The notes under the pieces were generated by a model. The model saw nothing but the letters and a program-made list of their open reading frames with translations, did no database searches and was not told where the DNA came from. From the NCBI GenBank assembly GCA_949293185.1, contig CASFCQ010000001.1, positions 1 to 64,000 of the forward strand: a stretch of 64,000 nt of DNA, in the 5' to 3' direction. A program made the position numbers and the translations under genes. Positions 35,211 through 45,253 of this stretch are shown one piece after another. The stretch's first letter is position 1; every line of letters begins with the position of its first letter. The DNA comes from an uncultured bacterium. GTDB taxonomy: Bacteria > Cyanobacteriota > Vampirovibrionia > Gastranaerophilales > Gastranaerophilaceae.

Positions 35211-36815
35211 TCACGGCAAAATAAGCAATATAATTTTTCCCGCGGTATATAATAAATATCCCACAAGAAAAATGCCTAAAATCAGTCTTGTAATAATGAA
35301 CCAAACCAGCCATTGCTTATCTTTCACAAATAAAGCAATAATAAATTTTTGAATTTGATTGAAGTCATTTGACAGTTGACCTACGCTAACATTTTTACCA
35401 TTAAACTTATCAGCCAAAAAACGCACAAATTCGCCGGGTTCAATACATTCTTTTTGAGCGGCTTCACAACTTTTTATTACATATTCACGTGTATTTTCTT
35501 TATCGAAATTTATAAAGTAAAAATAACAACATTGTTCTAAAACTTCATAGCTGTTATCTGCTGAATTTCTTATATTATCGAGAATTTCTTTTGCAAATTC
35601 ACTTTGGTTTAATTCAATACAACAGCTCAAAGCAATAGTATGCATAATATTTTTGGAAAATTCATCAGACAATTCCTGATATGCTTCCAAAACCTGCTTG
35701 TATTTTCCCATCTCATATAACGCACAAATTTTGTATATAACGGTTGTATTATACAAATATGACGATTCCGGTATTTTTTTTAAATACCCAAAAGCTTTTT
35801 TGTATTTTTTTGTATAATAGAAAACAAGCCCTTGAGCAGCATAGGTTTCTAAATCCTCAGGGTATTTTTCCTTCATCAAGCCAGCATATCTTTGAGTAGT
35901 CTTTACGTCTGTTTCTATTAAGCTGTGTACAATAAAATAATACATATAACTTTCTGCGGAATCAAACCCTATTGCTTTTTGAAAATTTTCCACGACACGA
36001 GAATTCTCTTTCAATCCCCAAAGAGCATATCCCATACGCCTGTAGCCCTCACCGTATCCGGAATCCAAATCAATCATTTTTTGAGCATAAATACGTGACT
36101 GTTCGTAATTTTCAAGTATATAATATATCCTTGAAACTTCTTCATAGATATAAATATCTGATTTATATCCGAGTTCTTCTCCATGCAAAATAAATTCGAG
36201 TGCAAGTTCGTATTTTTCCTGCTTTGAATACACTGCTCCTATATAAATATTAATATCAGGGTCATCAGGCTTTATTTCATATGCCTTTATAAAAAAAGTC
36301 AAAGCTGTCTCGTAATCTTCGTAATAATGATAAATAAGTCCGAGATTAACAAACAACCAGATGTTTTCATATTTTTCAGCCAGCAAAGTTTCGTATATTT
36401 CTTTTGCGTAGCTTTTGTAACCTGAATAATAGTAAGCATCCGCTATGTGCTGCTGAAGTTTATGTTTATCAAAATCGTTAAAGGATTTTGATTCTTCTAT
36501 TTTTAACAATGTTTGTAAACAACTCAGACATTTAGCGTAATCTTCAAGAATATAACATACATGTGCACATTCATACAGTGCATAAATATTTTGAGGGTCT
36601 TTTTTTAAAGCCATTTCTAATAGCATTACAGATTTTTCGTAATCTTTTTTGCTGCAAAATTTAATACCCTCGTCAATCATTTGTATAACAGAGTAATTTT
36701 CATATTTTTCTGCAAAGTTTTTATCAACTGGTTTAAAAGGTTCTATCTCCTGCCTTTTTCTTATGTTATCCAGAAAAGATTTAGCTTTTTGTTTGTTAAT
36801 TTCGTGTTCATTCAT
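35211..36815 (-). CDS. TPR-repeat protein with C-terminal membrane anchor
   Basis: 534 residues. From about residue 45 to 400 there are roughly ten tetratricopeptide repeats (for example DYEKSVMLLEMALKKDPQN, DYETALTFFIKAYEIKPDD and NYEQSRIYAQKMIDLDSGY). A C-terminal helix (WLVWFIITRLILGIFLVGYL) anchors it, leaving the repeats cytoplasmic as a tail-anchored scaffold. A protein-protein interaction role is inferred; partners are unknown. No ribosome binding site is obvious at the ATG. Confidence 0.85.
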   Translation of the reverse strand: MNEHEINKQKAKSFLDNIRKRQEIEPFKPVDKNFAEKYENYSVIQMIDEGIKFCSKKDYEKSVMLLEMALKKDPQNIYALYECAHVCYILEDYAKCLSCLQTLLKIEESKSFNDFDKHKLQQHIADAYYYSGYKSYAKEIYETLLAEKYENIWLFVNLGLIYHYYEDYETALTFFIKAYEIKPDDPDINIYIGAVYSKQEKYELALEFILHGEELGYKSDIYIYEEVSRIYYILENYEQSRIYAQKMIDLDSGYGEGYRRMGYALWGLKENSRVVENFQKAIGFDSAESYMYYFIVHSLIETDVKTTQRYAGLMKEKYPEDLETYAAQGLVFYYTKKYKKAFGYLKKIPESSYLYNTTVIYKICALYEMGKYKQVLEAYQELSDEFSKNIMHTIALSCCIELNQSEFAKEILDNIRNSADNSYEVLEQCCYFYFINFDKENTREYVIKSCEAAQKECIEPGEFVRFLADKFNGKNVSVGQLSNDFNQIQKFIIALFVKDKQWLVWFIITRLILGIFLVGYLLYTAGKIILLILP

Positions 36816-36924
36816 TAATTTTATATTAATAAATTTTTAAATTTTGTCTACTTCGTTGCACTAAATATTGAATATATGTGTATAATAGAAAAAATCACCC
36901 GACACAATTAAACAGGAGTTCAAC

Positions 36925-38676
36925 TTGGACAGATTTGATATATTTGAAACAAAAGTAAATACACAGACAGAAGATATTATAAAAACCGCAAAGGGAGAAA
37001 TTCCGGCTGATTTGGTTATAAAAAACGCACAGCTTATAAATGTGCTTTCTGAAGAAATTTATGATGCGGATATTGCTGTTTCTAACGGTATTATTGCAGG
37101 TGTAGGCAAAGGATATACCGGTAAAAAAGAAATAGATGTTGATGGTGCATATGTATCACCATCCTTTATAGACGGGCATGTGCATCTGGAAAGCTCTATG
37201 CTTATGCCTTCCGAATTTGCTAAACTTGTTGTCCCTTCAGGTACAACGACTGTTATTGCTGACCCGCATGAAATATCTAATGTAATGGGGCTTCAGGGCA
37301 TAAGCTTTATGAGAGAAGCCAGTAAAAAGCTTCCTCTTGATGTATACATGACACTTCCTTCTTGTGTGCCGGCAACAGATTTAGAAACTTCCGGAGTTGA
37401 TTTAAACAGCTATGATCTTGCTTTATTGATTGATGCTCCGTGGGTTCTCGGAATAGCAGAGATGATGAATTTTCCGGGAGTAATAAGTTGTGACAGTAAT
37501 GTCTTAAGCAAAATACAGCTTGGACTGGAAAAGCATAAATGTGTAGACGGACACGCTCCTCATTTAAAAGGTAAAGATTTATGCGCTTATGTTGCTTCCG
37601 GTGTACATTCTGACCATGAATGTACAACAGTAGAAGAAGCCATTGAAAAACTAAGGCTCGGGATGTATTTGATGGTTAGAGAAGCAACGGGAGCAAGGGA
37701 TTTAGAACCGTTAATTCCTGTTTTGAAAAAGTATAATACCCGTAAATGTATGTTTGTTACTGATGACAGACACCCAAAACACCTTGCCAAGCATATTTCA
37801 CGAATGGTTAAAAAAGCTGTTAAAAGCGGTGTTAATCCGATAAAAGCAATACAAATGGCAAGCCTTAATACTGCGGAATATTTTAAACTGCCTAATCTAG
37901 GGGCAATTGCACCGGGATATAAAGCCGATATGCTTGTTTTAAAAGATCTTATAAATTTTGAACCGGCAATGGTTTTTAAAAACGGTTGCTTAACTGCGCA
38001 AGACGGTAAAATGCTTGTTGATACAGACATATTGAAAGCTCCGCCGTTAAGAGGTTCAGTGAATATTAAATATCTCTATAAGGAAGACTTTCAAATTAAA
38101 ATTCCGACAGGCAAGGATAAAGTAAAAACCATAAATGTTATACCCAAACAGCTTATAACTAAAAGAACTGATGAAAAAATCCTTGTAAAGAACGGATTGG
38201 CTGTATCAGATGTTGAAAATGATATTTTGAAAATAGCTGTTATTGAACGTCACAAAGCTACCGGAAATATAGGACTGGGGTTTGTGAGAGGTTTCGGGTT
38301 AAAATCTGGCGCAATTGCTTCTACAGTAGCACATGATTCACATAATATGATTGTTATTGGAACAAATGATGATGATATGTATTATGCTGCTGTGGAAATT
38401 GTAAAGTCTCAGGGCGGAAAAATTATTGTGGAAAATGGTAAAACCCTTGCACATCTTAAACTTCCTATAGCAGGGCTTATGTCGGACAAAACAGCGGAAG
38501 AAGTTCAGCAAAATATAAAAGAGCTGGAAACTGCTGCAAAAAATATAGGCTGTCAGATGGAAGACCCGTTTATGAGCATGGCTTTTTTATCGCTGTCTGT
38601 TATTCCTGAACTTAAAATTACGGACAAAGGTCTTATTGATGTGAATACGTTTAAAGTGACTGAGTTATTTGTATAA
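36925..38676 (+). CDS. ade: Adenine deaminase
   Basis: Amidohydrolase that deaminates adenine to hypoxanthine. ADLVIKNAQLINVLSEEIYDAD, the metal ligands in SPSFIDGHVHLESSML, TTTVIADPHEISNVMG, GHAPHLKGKDLCAYVASGVHSDHECT, FVTDDRHP and the C-terminal VAHDSHNMIVIGTNDDDM fit the AdeC/YerA group. At 583 residues it is normal. The start is a TTG preceded by ACAGGAGT at six bases. It is monocistronic. Purine salvage is the inferred role. Confidence 0.96.
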   Translation: MDRFDIFETKVNTQTEDIIKTAKGEIPADLVIKNAQLINVLSEEIYDADIAVSNGIIAGVGKGYTGKKEIDVDGAYVSPSFIDGHVHLESSMLMPSEFAKLVVPSGTTTVIADPHEISNVMGLQGISFMREASKKLPLDVYMTLPSCVPATDLETSGVDLNSYDLALLIDAPWVLGIAEMMNFPGVISCDSNVLSKIQLGLEKHKCVDGHAPHLKGKDLCAYVASGVHSDHECTTVEEAIEKLRLGMYLMVREATGARDLEPLIPVLKKYNTRKCMFVTDDRHPKHLAKHISRMVKKAVKSGVNPIKAIQMASLNTAEYFKLPNLGAIAPGYKADMLVLKDLINFEPAMVFKNGCLTAQDGKMLVDTDILKAPPLRGSVNIKYLYKEDFQIKIPTGKDKVKTINVIPKQLITKRTDEKILVKNGLAVSDVENDILKIAVIERHKATGNIGLGFVRGFGLKSGAIASTVAHDSHNMIVIGTNDDDMYYAAVEIVKSQGGKIIVENGKTLAHLKLPIAGLMSDKTAEEVQQNIKELETAAKNIGCQMEDPFMSMAFLSLSVIPELKITDKGLIDVNTFKVTELFV

Positions 38677-38774
38677 TATTAAGTTGGATATCTTATATAG
38701 TAATTTGTGGAATTTAGGCAATTTTTTTGTGCAAAATGTTTTTATTTATATATAGGATACTTTAAGGGAATATT

Positions 38775-39623
38775 ATGTCGGAATATAGCATGGGGTTAAA
38801 TAGTTTAAATATGAACTACCTTTCTGCCTTAAACTCGGGCGGAACAGAGTCATTTACTCCGAACTGGGGCTCTTTTGATACCGGCTTTATTGGCATGCCT
38901 AATTTGTATTCTACATCAGGTCTGTTTCAGACAGGTACAACAGGTTTTATAATGCCTGAGTTTTCTACTTTTTCTCCTTTTGGCTGTTTTGATCCGTTTG
39001 GAATTTCAACACCCGGATTTAATTATATGCAGGAATTTTTTGAGGCACAACAGCAGCAAAATATGATATCAAAAATGTGGAGCGGCTTTATGGACCTTGT
39101 AAAAAATTATAAAATGCCTCAGTTTAACTTTAACTTTAGTTCGACTTCGACAGGAGCGACCCCATCAGGTTATGGAAACTATAACCAAAAAGCCACCGAC
39201 CTGTATAAAGGAACGGCTGATGATTTGAATAAACATCTCAAAGGTGTGCTTGCCGGTAAGGGAGCAAAACTGATAGAGCTGCAAAATAAATACGGAATAA
39301 GTGCTGCATTGCTTGCAGCCATTGTAAATACCGAAAGCAAACATGGAAGAAGCGACGCTGCACTAAACCTAAACAATGTTGCCGGTATTATGAGTGCATC
39401 AAGCAACTTTACGAAACTTGCAAAATTCGATAGCGTAGATGATTGTCTAGAGGCACTGGCTAAAAACCTTAAAAATAATTATGTCGATGAGGGACTTGTT
39501 ACAATATCACAGATTCATGAAAAATACTGCCCGATAGGTGCAGGCAACGACCCCAAGGGAATGAACGGAAATTGGGGACAAACAGTGTCCAGTCTGACTG
39601 ATAAATATAATAATCTGGCTTGA
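38775..39623 (+). CDS. Glucosaminidase-like peptidoglycan hydrolase, unknown export
   Basis: 282 residues. The first half (1-135) is low-complexity, rich in G, S, N, F and M with no signal peptide. The C-terminal 140 residues resemble glucosaminidase (LytD/FlgJ-type) or lytic transglycosylase folds: LIELQNKYGISAALLAAIVN, TESKHGRSDAALNLNNVAG with the candidate catalytic Glu at TES, and FDSVDDCLEALAKNLKNNYVD then GLVTISQIHEKYCPIG. The catalytic assignment is inferred. The lack of a signal peptide suggests export by another path. Confidence 0.75.
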   Translation: MSEYSMGLNSLNMNYLSALNSGGTESFTPNWGSFDTGFIGMPNLYSTSGLFQTGTTGFIMPEFSTFSPFGCFDPFGISTPGFNYMQEFFEAQQQQNMISKMWSGFMDLVKNYKMPQFNFNFSSTSTGATPSGYGNYNQKATDLYKGTADDLNKHLKGVLAGKGAKLIELQNKYGISAALLAAIVNTESKHGRSDAALNLNNVAGIMSASSNFTKLAKFDSVDDCLEALAKNLKNNYVDEGLVTISQIHEKYCPIGAGNDPKGMNGNWGQTVSSLTDKYNNLA

Positions 39624-39630
39624 AGTATCA

Positions 39631-40059
39631 TTATCCTTTAATTTGATATGGACATTTTGTACATCTTGCCTTTGGTACAAGAATAAGGTTATCCTCAAGG
39701 TCGTACATCTTGGCTATTCTTGTCACAAGCTTTGAGCCGCAAACAGGACATTCTAAATCTGCAATGTCATGAGCCAGTATTTTCGTTTTTATATATAAAC
39801 TTGCTTCATTGTCCGGCAACAAAGAAAGATTCGGGTGTTTTTCGTACTTTTTTATGTCTGCCGGATTAAGTTTTAATCCTCTGGCAAGCTTCTGTCTGAT
39901 TGTGGAAGCAAGAAACAGCTCCTGCCCTGATTCTATATCTTCTATGGTTTTTAAAGACAGAGCTGACTTTTTAGCCAGCCCTGTCTGTGACAAACCGAGT
40001 TTTTCTCTTGTTTCGGAAACAAATTGTGCTAACGCTTTTTCAGTCTGTTCTTCTGTCAT
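39631..40059 (-). CDS. XRE-family HTH protein with C-terminal zinc ribbon
   Basis: 142 residues. Residues 10-60 form a Cro/CI HTH (FVSETREKLGLSQTGLAKKSALSLKTIEDIESG). The C-terminus has two CxxC knuckles (CPVCGSKLV and CTKCPYQIKG) that would bind zinc. It follows secF by four bases on the same strand, so it may share the secDF transcript, an odd neighbour for a translocase pair. DNA targets unknown. Confidence 0.85.
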   Translation of the reverse strand: MTEEQTEKALAQFVSETREKLGLSQTGLAKKSALSLKTIEDIESGQELFLASTIRQKLARGLKLNPADIKKYEKHPNLSLLPDNEASLYIKTKILAHDIADLECPVCGSKLVTRIAKMYDLEDNLILVPKARCTKCPYQIKG

Positions 40060-40063
40060 TAAC

Positions 40064-41080
40064 TTATACCTTTAGCGCTTCGCCTTTTTTTGATGCTGTA
40101 GATTTTTGACTTTCTTTGTGTTCTCTCCACCAGTCAAGAAGTGTGGAAGCAAAGAAAATACTTGAATATGTACCGATTGCAATACCGACAATCATTGCAA
40201 GCACGAATTCTTTTGTTGTTTCTCCGCCAAAGAAATACAATGCCAGCAAAGTAATCAAAGTTGTCAAAGAAGTGTTGATACTTCTTGCCAGAGTCTGGTT
40301 TACACTTGCATTGACAATCTCTGGAAAGGTTGCTTTCTTAGCCAGAAATCTGGAATTTTCTCTGATTCTGTCAAATACAACGATTGTGTCATGGTTTGAA
40401 AAACCTATTACTGTAAGTACGGCGGTTATGAACAATGCGTCTATGTGCACATCAAAGAATATACCTAAGATTGCAAAAAATCCGAGTACAAAAAACGCAT
40501 CGTGTGCCAGTGATATCAATGCTATAACCGCATAATCAACCTGAAATCTGAAAGACAGATAAACAACAATGCCCAAAAACGCAAGAGCAAGCGCATACAT
40601 TGAGTTTACAAACAACTCTTTACCCAGAGATGGTCCGATTGAACTTACCTGTACAAGCTCTGCTTCCGGATAATCTGCCTTAACTACATCGGCAATTTTT
40701 TGTTCAGATGTTTTATCGTTGCTTTTGAATGCTGTTTTTACAGAAATGACTGTAGAAGGTTTGATATTTTCAGCTTTAGAAATTGTGTTATTTGATTTTA
40801 ACACCTGAATAACAGGATTTTCGATTCCAGCTTTATTCAGCTTGTCTCTGAGAACTTCAACCTCATCATTAGATACGTCTTTAGTAACAGAATACTGTGT
40901 GATTGTACCGCCGGTAAAGTCAATACCTACCTTAACCGGTAAATGCTGCGGGGAATTTATCATAAGATATCCCATTGCGATGATGCCCGGAACTATTAAA
41001 AGCAGTGACAGCCCGAACCAGACCCATCTGTATTTTACGACATCAATCCATTTATGTTGATGTAAAACTGTTTCACTCAT
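40064..41080 (-). CDS. secF: Protein translocase subunit SecF
   Basis: Inner-membrane RND-type partner of SecD; uses the proton gradient to help proteins through SecYEG. Begins IDVVKYRWVWFGLSLLLIVPG, then KVGIDFTGGTITQYSV; the large periplasmic domain follows, and SLAHDAFFVLGFFAIL, IGFSNHDTIVVFDRIREN and ARSINTSLTTLITLLALYFFGG are SecF-specific. The 338 residues contain six helices. secD is 22 bases upstream. Confidence 0.97.
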   Translation of the reverse strand: MSETVLHQHKWIDVVKYRWVWFGLSLLLIVPGIIAMGYLMINSPQHLPVKVGIDFTGGTITQYSVTKDVSNDEVEVLRDKLNKAGIENPVIQVLKSNNTISKAENIKPSTVISVKTAFKSNDKTSEQKIADVVKADYPEAELVQVSSIGPSLGKELFVNSMYALALAFLGIVVYLSFRFQVDYAVIALISLAHDAFFVLGFFAILGIFFDVHIDALFITAVLTVIGFSNHDTIVVFDRIRENSRFLAKKATFPEIVNASVNQTLARSINTSLTTLITLLALYFFGGETTKEFVLAMIVGIAIGTYSSIFFASTLLDWWREHKESQKSTASKKGEALKV

Positions 41081-41102
41081 TATAATTTCTCCTTAAAATT
41101 CC

Positions 41103-42413
41103 TTAGTCTAAAATACCGAATTTAGCTTTTTCTTTCTTGGTTTCGGTAGCTTCGTAAGCCACGCCGATTTCGGATTGTTTGATACCGAACCAGCCCGGAT
41201 GTTTTAATTGACCTGCGCCGAATAACAGGTGCATAAAGTTTTTGGTTACGGTGATTGCCGTAAACATACTGATTAAAACACCGATGATAAGAGTTAAAGC
41301 AAAACCTTTAACAATGCTTGTTCCTAAGAAATACAAGATTACACAGGTAATGATTGTAGTCATATTTGAGTCGAAAATACTTGTAAACGCTCTGTCAAAA
41401 CCCGCGTTAATCGCTGTGAACAGTGTTCTGCCTGCTTTTAATTCTTCTTTTGTTCTTTCAAAAATAAGAATGTTTGCATCAACAGCCATACCTATACTCA
41501 AAATGAAACCAGCAATACCTGCAAGAGTAAGTGTTACGGGAACTATCTTGAACACTGCAAATACGAGCAGTGAATAAATAATCAATGCTATGTCAGCAAC
41601 AAAACCAGGCAAGCGGTAATACAGCAGCATAAATATCATAACAAGTCCGATACCGATGATACCGGCTGTTTTACTTTTTGCGATACTGTCAGCTCCGAGT
41701 GTCGGACCAACTAAGCTTTCTTCAATGATTTTAGCAGGAACTGGAAGAGCACCGGCATTGAGCAGGTCAACCATTTTCTTAGCTTCTTCATAAGCAAAAC
41801 CGCTGTCACCGCCGGAAATCTGAGCGTGACCGCCTAAGATAGGTTCTTGAATAACCGGAGCTGATTGTAGTTCTCCGTTAAAGAAGATTGCCATCGGCTT
41901 TCCGACTAATTGTTGGGTTAACTCTCCGAATTTTTTTGTACCTTTATCATTAAATTCAAGTGCAACAACCCACTGTCCGCCAGGGTTTGTTGAAATTAAC
42001 GCTTTTCTTACGTCTTTACCTGTCAAACCGGTAGGCAGCCAGCCAGTTGCACCGTATTGGTTGTCTAACGGTTTTTTAAATTCCAGTTCTGCTGTTTCGC
42101 CTAAAAATTCTTTTGCTTTTGCAGGATCTGAAATGTTCGGAATTTCTACAAGCAAACGTTTTTCACCGTTTTGTTGAACAACAGTTTCTGCTACACCGAG
42201 AGCGTTAACTCTGTTTTCAATAGCAAACTGCAAACTGCTCATCATATCGGGTGTGATTTTTGCAATAGTGTCAGTAGTTTGTGCTTCGAGCACGATTCTT
42301 GAACCTCCAACAAGGTCTAAGCCGAGTTTGGTAGGTTTTTTGATGATTATAACGACTGCTGCTATAGCAAGTGCGATAATCAACCAAAACATCAGTAATT
42401 TTTTGTTTTTCAT
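41103..42413 (-). CDS. secD: Protein translocase subunit SecD
   Basis: First gene of secD-secF. A single N-terminal helix (LLMFWLIIALAIAAVVIII), the LGLDLVGGSRIVLEAQ motif, NRVNALGVAETVVQQNGEKRLLVEIP, then the C-terminal helices with LGADSIAKSKTAGIIGIGLVMIFML and SIGMAVDANILIFERTKEELKAGR. At 436 residues it is shorter than the enterobacterial form (about 615), lacking the extra P1 head insert, as in many other phyla. Periplasmic domain acts on emerging proteins. Confidence 0.97.
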   Translation of the reverse strand: MKNKKLLMFWLIIALAIAAVVIIIKKPTKLGLDLVGGSRIVLEAQTTDTIAKITPDMMSSLQFAIENRVNALGVAETVVQQNGEKRLLVEIPNISDPAKAKEFLGETAELEFKKPLDNQYGATGWLPTGLTGKDVRKALISTNPGGQWVVALEFNDKGTKKFGELTQQLVGKPMAIFFNGELQSAPVIQEPILGGHAQISGGDSGFAYEEAKKMVDLLNAGALPVPAKIIEESLVGPTLGADSIAKSKTAGIIGIGLVMIFMLLYYRLPGFVADIALIIYSLLVFAVFKIVPVTLTLAGIAGFILSIGMAVDANILIFERTKEELKAGRTLFTAINAGFDRAFTSIFDSNMTTIITCVILYFLGTSIVKGFALTLIIGVLISMFTAITVTKNFMHLLFGAGQLKHPGWFGIKQSEIGVAYEATETKKEKAKFGILD

Positions 42414-42616
42414 CTTTAGCCTCTCTATACCCCTAATTTATTGCTATAAATTAATAAGTCGATACTATAAATAACTTTATTATTTTAACAAAAAAACAAA
42501 CTATAACACATAAAATTCTGTAAAATTAGCCCTGTCGTCGTAATTCTTATTAATATTTGTTACAATTACACTTATAATATATAAATTTTATGCAAATTTT
42601 GTCGATATAACATAAT

Positions 42617-44248
42617 ATGAAAATTGAAAATATTAAAGAAACTTCATATTTAACGAATACCGAAACGCCTGCATTAAATTCTGACATTAAAAGCATGCGT
42701 ATGTTTGATGCTGAATTTAACGAGAACGATGGAATTCAGGTAGAAAAGCAAGAACAGGGAAAGGATAACTCCCCAAAAACCTATACAAAGAAAACTCAAG
42801 ATGAGGCAGGCAATGATGTTGTTTTAACATACCGCAGTAAAGATGATGCTCTTATTACAAGACAGATAATATATTCATACGGCGATACAAGAACAGAATA
42901 TATAAAACCCGGAACTAATATTGTAGAAAGAGCCGAGGAAAAAAATGAAAACGGCGTTGTAATTTTGGAGGAAGAATATTATTCTCAGGCTCCTTTCGGT
43001 AAAAAAGAAGCAAGGGAGTTTGACAGCGGCAGCGAAGAACTTGCAAGTGTTTCTCTTTACAAAAACGGAGAAGACGAAGCTTATTTTAAAACCTCTTATG
43101 ATAACGGATATAAAACAGAAATGACTCTTTTAGATGGAGAACCTGAAGAAACAAAGGTCTACAGACCGGATGGTTCTATTAAGCAGCATATAAAACCGAT
43201 TGCTGAATCAAATGGTGAAACGAAATACCAGAGCACTATCTACCGAGCAGATGGTACAGTCTTTTCTAAAGGTTCTTATATGGAACCTTATGCAATAATT
43301 TCAACAGATGAATACAGTTATGATTTTGATGGTGAAACTGTCTTAGCACGAAAATATATTGGCGATGACTCTCTTATTTATGCAGAAAGCTATAATAGCG
43401 ACGGTTCTGTCAGAGTAAGAGAAATCTACGGTACAACAGGCAGCCGTTTGAAAGAAAGAATTGTATATGACAAAAACGGAGAAATATTTCTCCAGACAAA
43501 ATACGGTTCAGAAGGCGAAATCACTGAATATTATAAAAATCCGGATTCCGTTGCTAACAAACCGTTTGAAGAAAAGCTTTTAAACGGACAAATAGATACT
43601 TCTTTTAAACAGGGAAAAGCAGGCACGTGTTATGTTGCATCGGCTGTAAAAAGTCTGCTGTTAACAGAAAAAGGCAAAGAGATTTTAAAAGATTGCATAA
43701 AATATGATGATACAAACGACACATCGACTATTAACTTTAAAGGTGTTGATAAGGAATACACTTTTACAAAAGAAGAAATAGCACAGGCAATGGGCAGACT
43801 CGGTACAGGTGATCCTGATTTTACTGCATTTTTACTAGGGTATGAACAATATAGAACAGAAGAATTAGGCAGACCTGTAGACGGAGGCACAGCACTTGAA
43901 GTTGTACAGGTTTTAACCGGCGGAGAATGTGATTCCAATATAATGTTTGGGACGCCGATGTTTAGTCTTTCGAATGAAATATTAGATGAACTGCAAACAA
44001 AAATGACAAACAGTGATATGTTAATAAACGCCGGAACTCCGCCAAGAGATGTTGATACAGAATTTAGTGAGAATGATAATAAAATTGGGCTGGCTAATTC
44101 GCATGCATACTGCGTAAAACAAATAACATCAGATTCTGTATATTTGATAGAACCTACTACAGATAAGGAAATAAATGTGTCAAGAGAATTGTTCCTGCAA
44201 AAATTTATTTCTTATTTTGCTAAAGATTTAAATAGTAAACAGGATTAA
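42617..44248 (+). CDS. Putative calpain-like cysteine protease with MORN/YwqK-like repeats
   Basis: 543 residues. The first 300 carry repeating strand units of the form YRPDGSIKQ..YRADGTVFSKGSY and YNSDGSVRVREIYGTTGSRL, similar to toxin-associated YD/MORN or YwqK repeats. The C-terminal domain has KQGKAGTCYVASAVKSLLLT, like the calpain catalytic start (QG-x-x-G-x-C), with C338; GLANSHAYCVKQI gives H496, and LIEPTTDKEI replaces the usual Asn of NPW by E512. So Cys, His and a third polar residue are in the right order. No signal peptide. Substrate unknown; an effector role is an inference. Confidence 0.7.
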   Translation: MKIENIKETSYLTNTETPALNSDIKSMRMFDAEFNENDGIQVEKQEQGKDNSPKTYTKKTQDEAGNDVVLTYRSKDDALITRQIIYSYGDTRTEYIKPGTNIVERAEEKNENGVVILEEEYYSQAPFGKKEAREFDSGSEELASVSLYKNGEDEAYFKTSYDNGYKTEMTLLDGEPEETKVYRPDGSIKQHIKPIAESNGETKYQSTIYRADGTVFSKGSYMEPYAIISTDEYSYDFDGETVLARKYIGDDSLIYAESYNSDGSVRVREIYGTTGSRLKERIVYDKNGEIFLQTKYGSEGEITEYYKNPDSVANKPFEEKLLNGQIDTSFKQGKAGTCYVASAVKSLLLTEKGKEILKDCIKYDDTNDTSTINFKGVDKEYTFTKEEIAQAMGRLGTGDPDFTAFLLGYEQYRTEELGRPVDGGTALEVVQVLTGGECDSNIMFGTPMFSLSNEILDELQTKMTNSDMLINAGTPPRDVDTEFSENDNKIGLANSHAYCVKQITSDSVYLIEPTTDKEINVSRELFLQKFISYFAKDLNSKQD

Positions 44249-44251
44249 TAT

Positions 44252-44282
44252 AAAAAAGAGATGATTTGTCATCTCTTTTTCA
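44252..44282. terminator. Bidirectional terminator between convergent genes
   Basis: Arms AAAAAGAGATGA and TCATCTCTTTTT around a four-base loop (TTTG), between the calpain-like gene and the HExxH gene. Confidence 0.85.
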
Positions 44283-44285
44283 GGG

Positions 44286-45146
44286 TTACAAGTTATCATC
44301 TTCAAATCCCGGTGAACGTGATGGCAGATTAGAATATCCGGGATTGGCAAAGACTGTTTTTCTTATATATTTACTTGTATAGTTCCCCTTAATAAATAAT
44401 TTTTTAAGAGTATTTTCTCTCACTGCAAGAGGGTGCATACTGTCTTTATACTGTGGATATTTTTCAGAAAGCTGTGTCCACACAGCGGCTTCCATTGTCC
44501 AGGCGTATGTTTCTTCGTTTAATGAGTTAAAATCATCCTGATGCAATGCTTCATGTGCTAATACTGCAGCGAGTGCAGGTTTTGGAGCATCCTGATGTTT
44601 TTTGTTTATATAGATATATAGTCTGTCTTTTTTCTTCCAGCCGAGCGCGTCAAAGTTTGCATAAGCTTGTCCGAATTTGCTCAAATCTTCGAAATCCACC
44701 TGCATTGGTTTTTCCGATAAATTATTACCGAGAATTGCTCTTCTTGAAAATTCCCCCAGCCCTCCTTTTAAAAGCTCCAGAGCTTCCATTATGTGTTCGT
44801 CTTTTGTCACGCCCTTATAAGTTTTTTTAAGATTTTTAGAGCGTTCTTTTTGTTCTTCCGATATAGGATTGCCTTGGCTGTCTTTGTATACCCTTTTTTC
44901 TTCTTCCTTTACTGTCTTTTGTTTTTTGTTTTCTATAGATGTACTAGCTGTTTTGCTGGGTGTATATTTTTTTGTCCGGCTTTGGGCTGATGTTTGTGAT
45001 TGATATGCAGGAGTGTAATTTCTGGAATTTTCTACTCTTACCTTTGGTTTTAACTGCGGCGGTTTTGCTGCGAATGATTCAGATGAAACAGAAAAAGCAA
45101 ACACAACACCTGCCAGTAAAATCGCTGTAATCTTTTTCTTGTCCAA
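44286..45146 (-). CDS. Exported protein with HExxH metallopeptidase-like motif
   Basis: 286 residues. Signal peptide at 1-27 (AILLAGVVFAFSVSSESFA). A long polar, low-complexity linker (30-110) rich in K, T, S and Q follows. The C-terminal domain contains AAVLAHEALHQDDFNSLNEE: H198-E-A-L-H202 with acids at 211 and 212 as possible third ligand, the pattern of a zinc metallopeptidase. The start is a TTG with AAGGA five bases before. No known family was recognised beyond the motif, so activity is a proposal. It converges with the calpain-like gene. Confidence 0.7.
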   Translation of the reverse strand: MDKKKITAILLAGVVFAFSVSSESFAAKPPQLKPKVRVENSRNYTPAYQSQTSAQSRTKKYTPSKTASTSIENKKQKTVKEEEKRVYKDSQGNPISEEQKERSKNLKKTYKGVTKDEHIMEALELLKGGLGEFSRRAILGNNLSEKPMQVDFEDLSKFGQAYANFDALGWKKKDRLYIYINKKHQDAPKPALAAVLAHEALHQDDFNSLNEETYAWTMEAAVWTQLSEKYPQYKDSMHPLAVRENTLKKLFIKGNYTSKYIRKTVFANPGYSNLPSRSPGFEDDNL

Positions 45147-45253
45147 TAATCCTTACCCGTCTTTGACTATACTTGTTAATATTATTAATTATTATTTTTA
45201 TGATATCAAATTTATCACGCTTTGTGAAAAGATTTGTAAAGCATAAATTAGTT

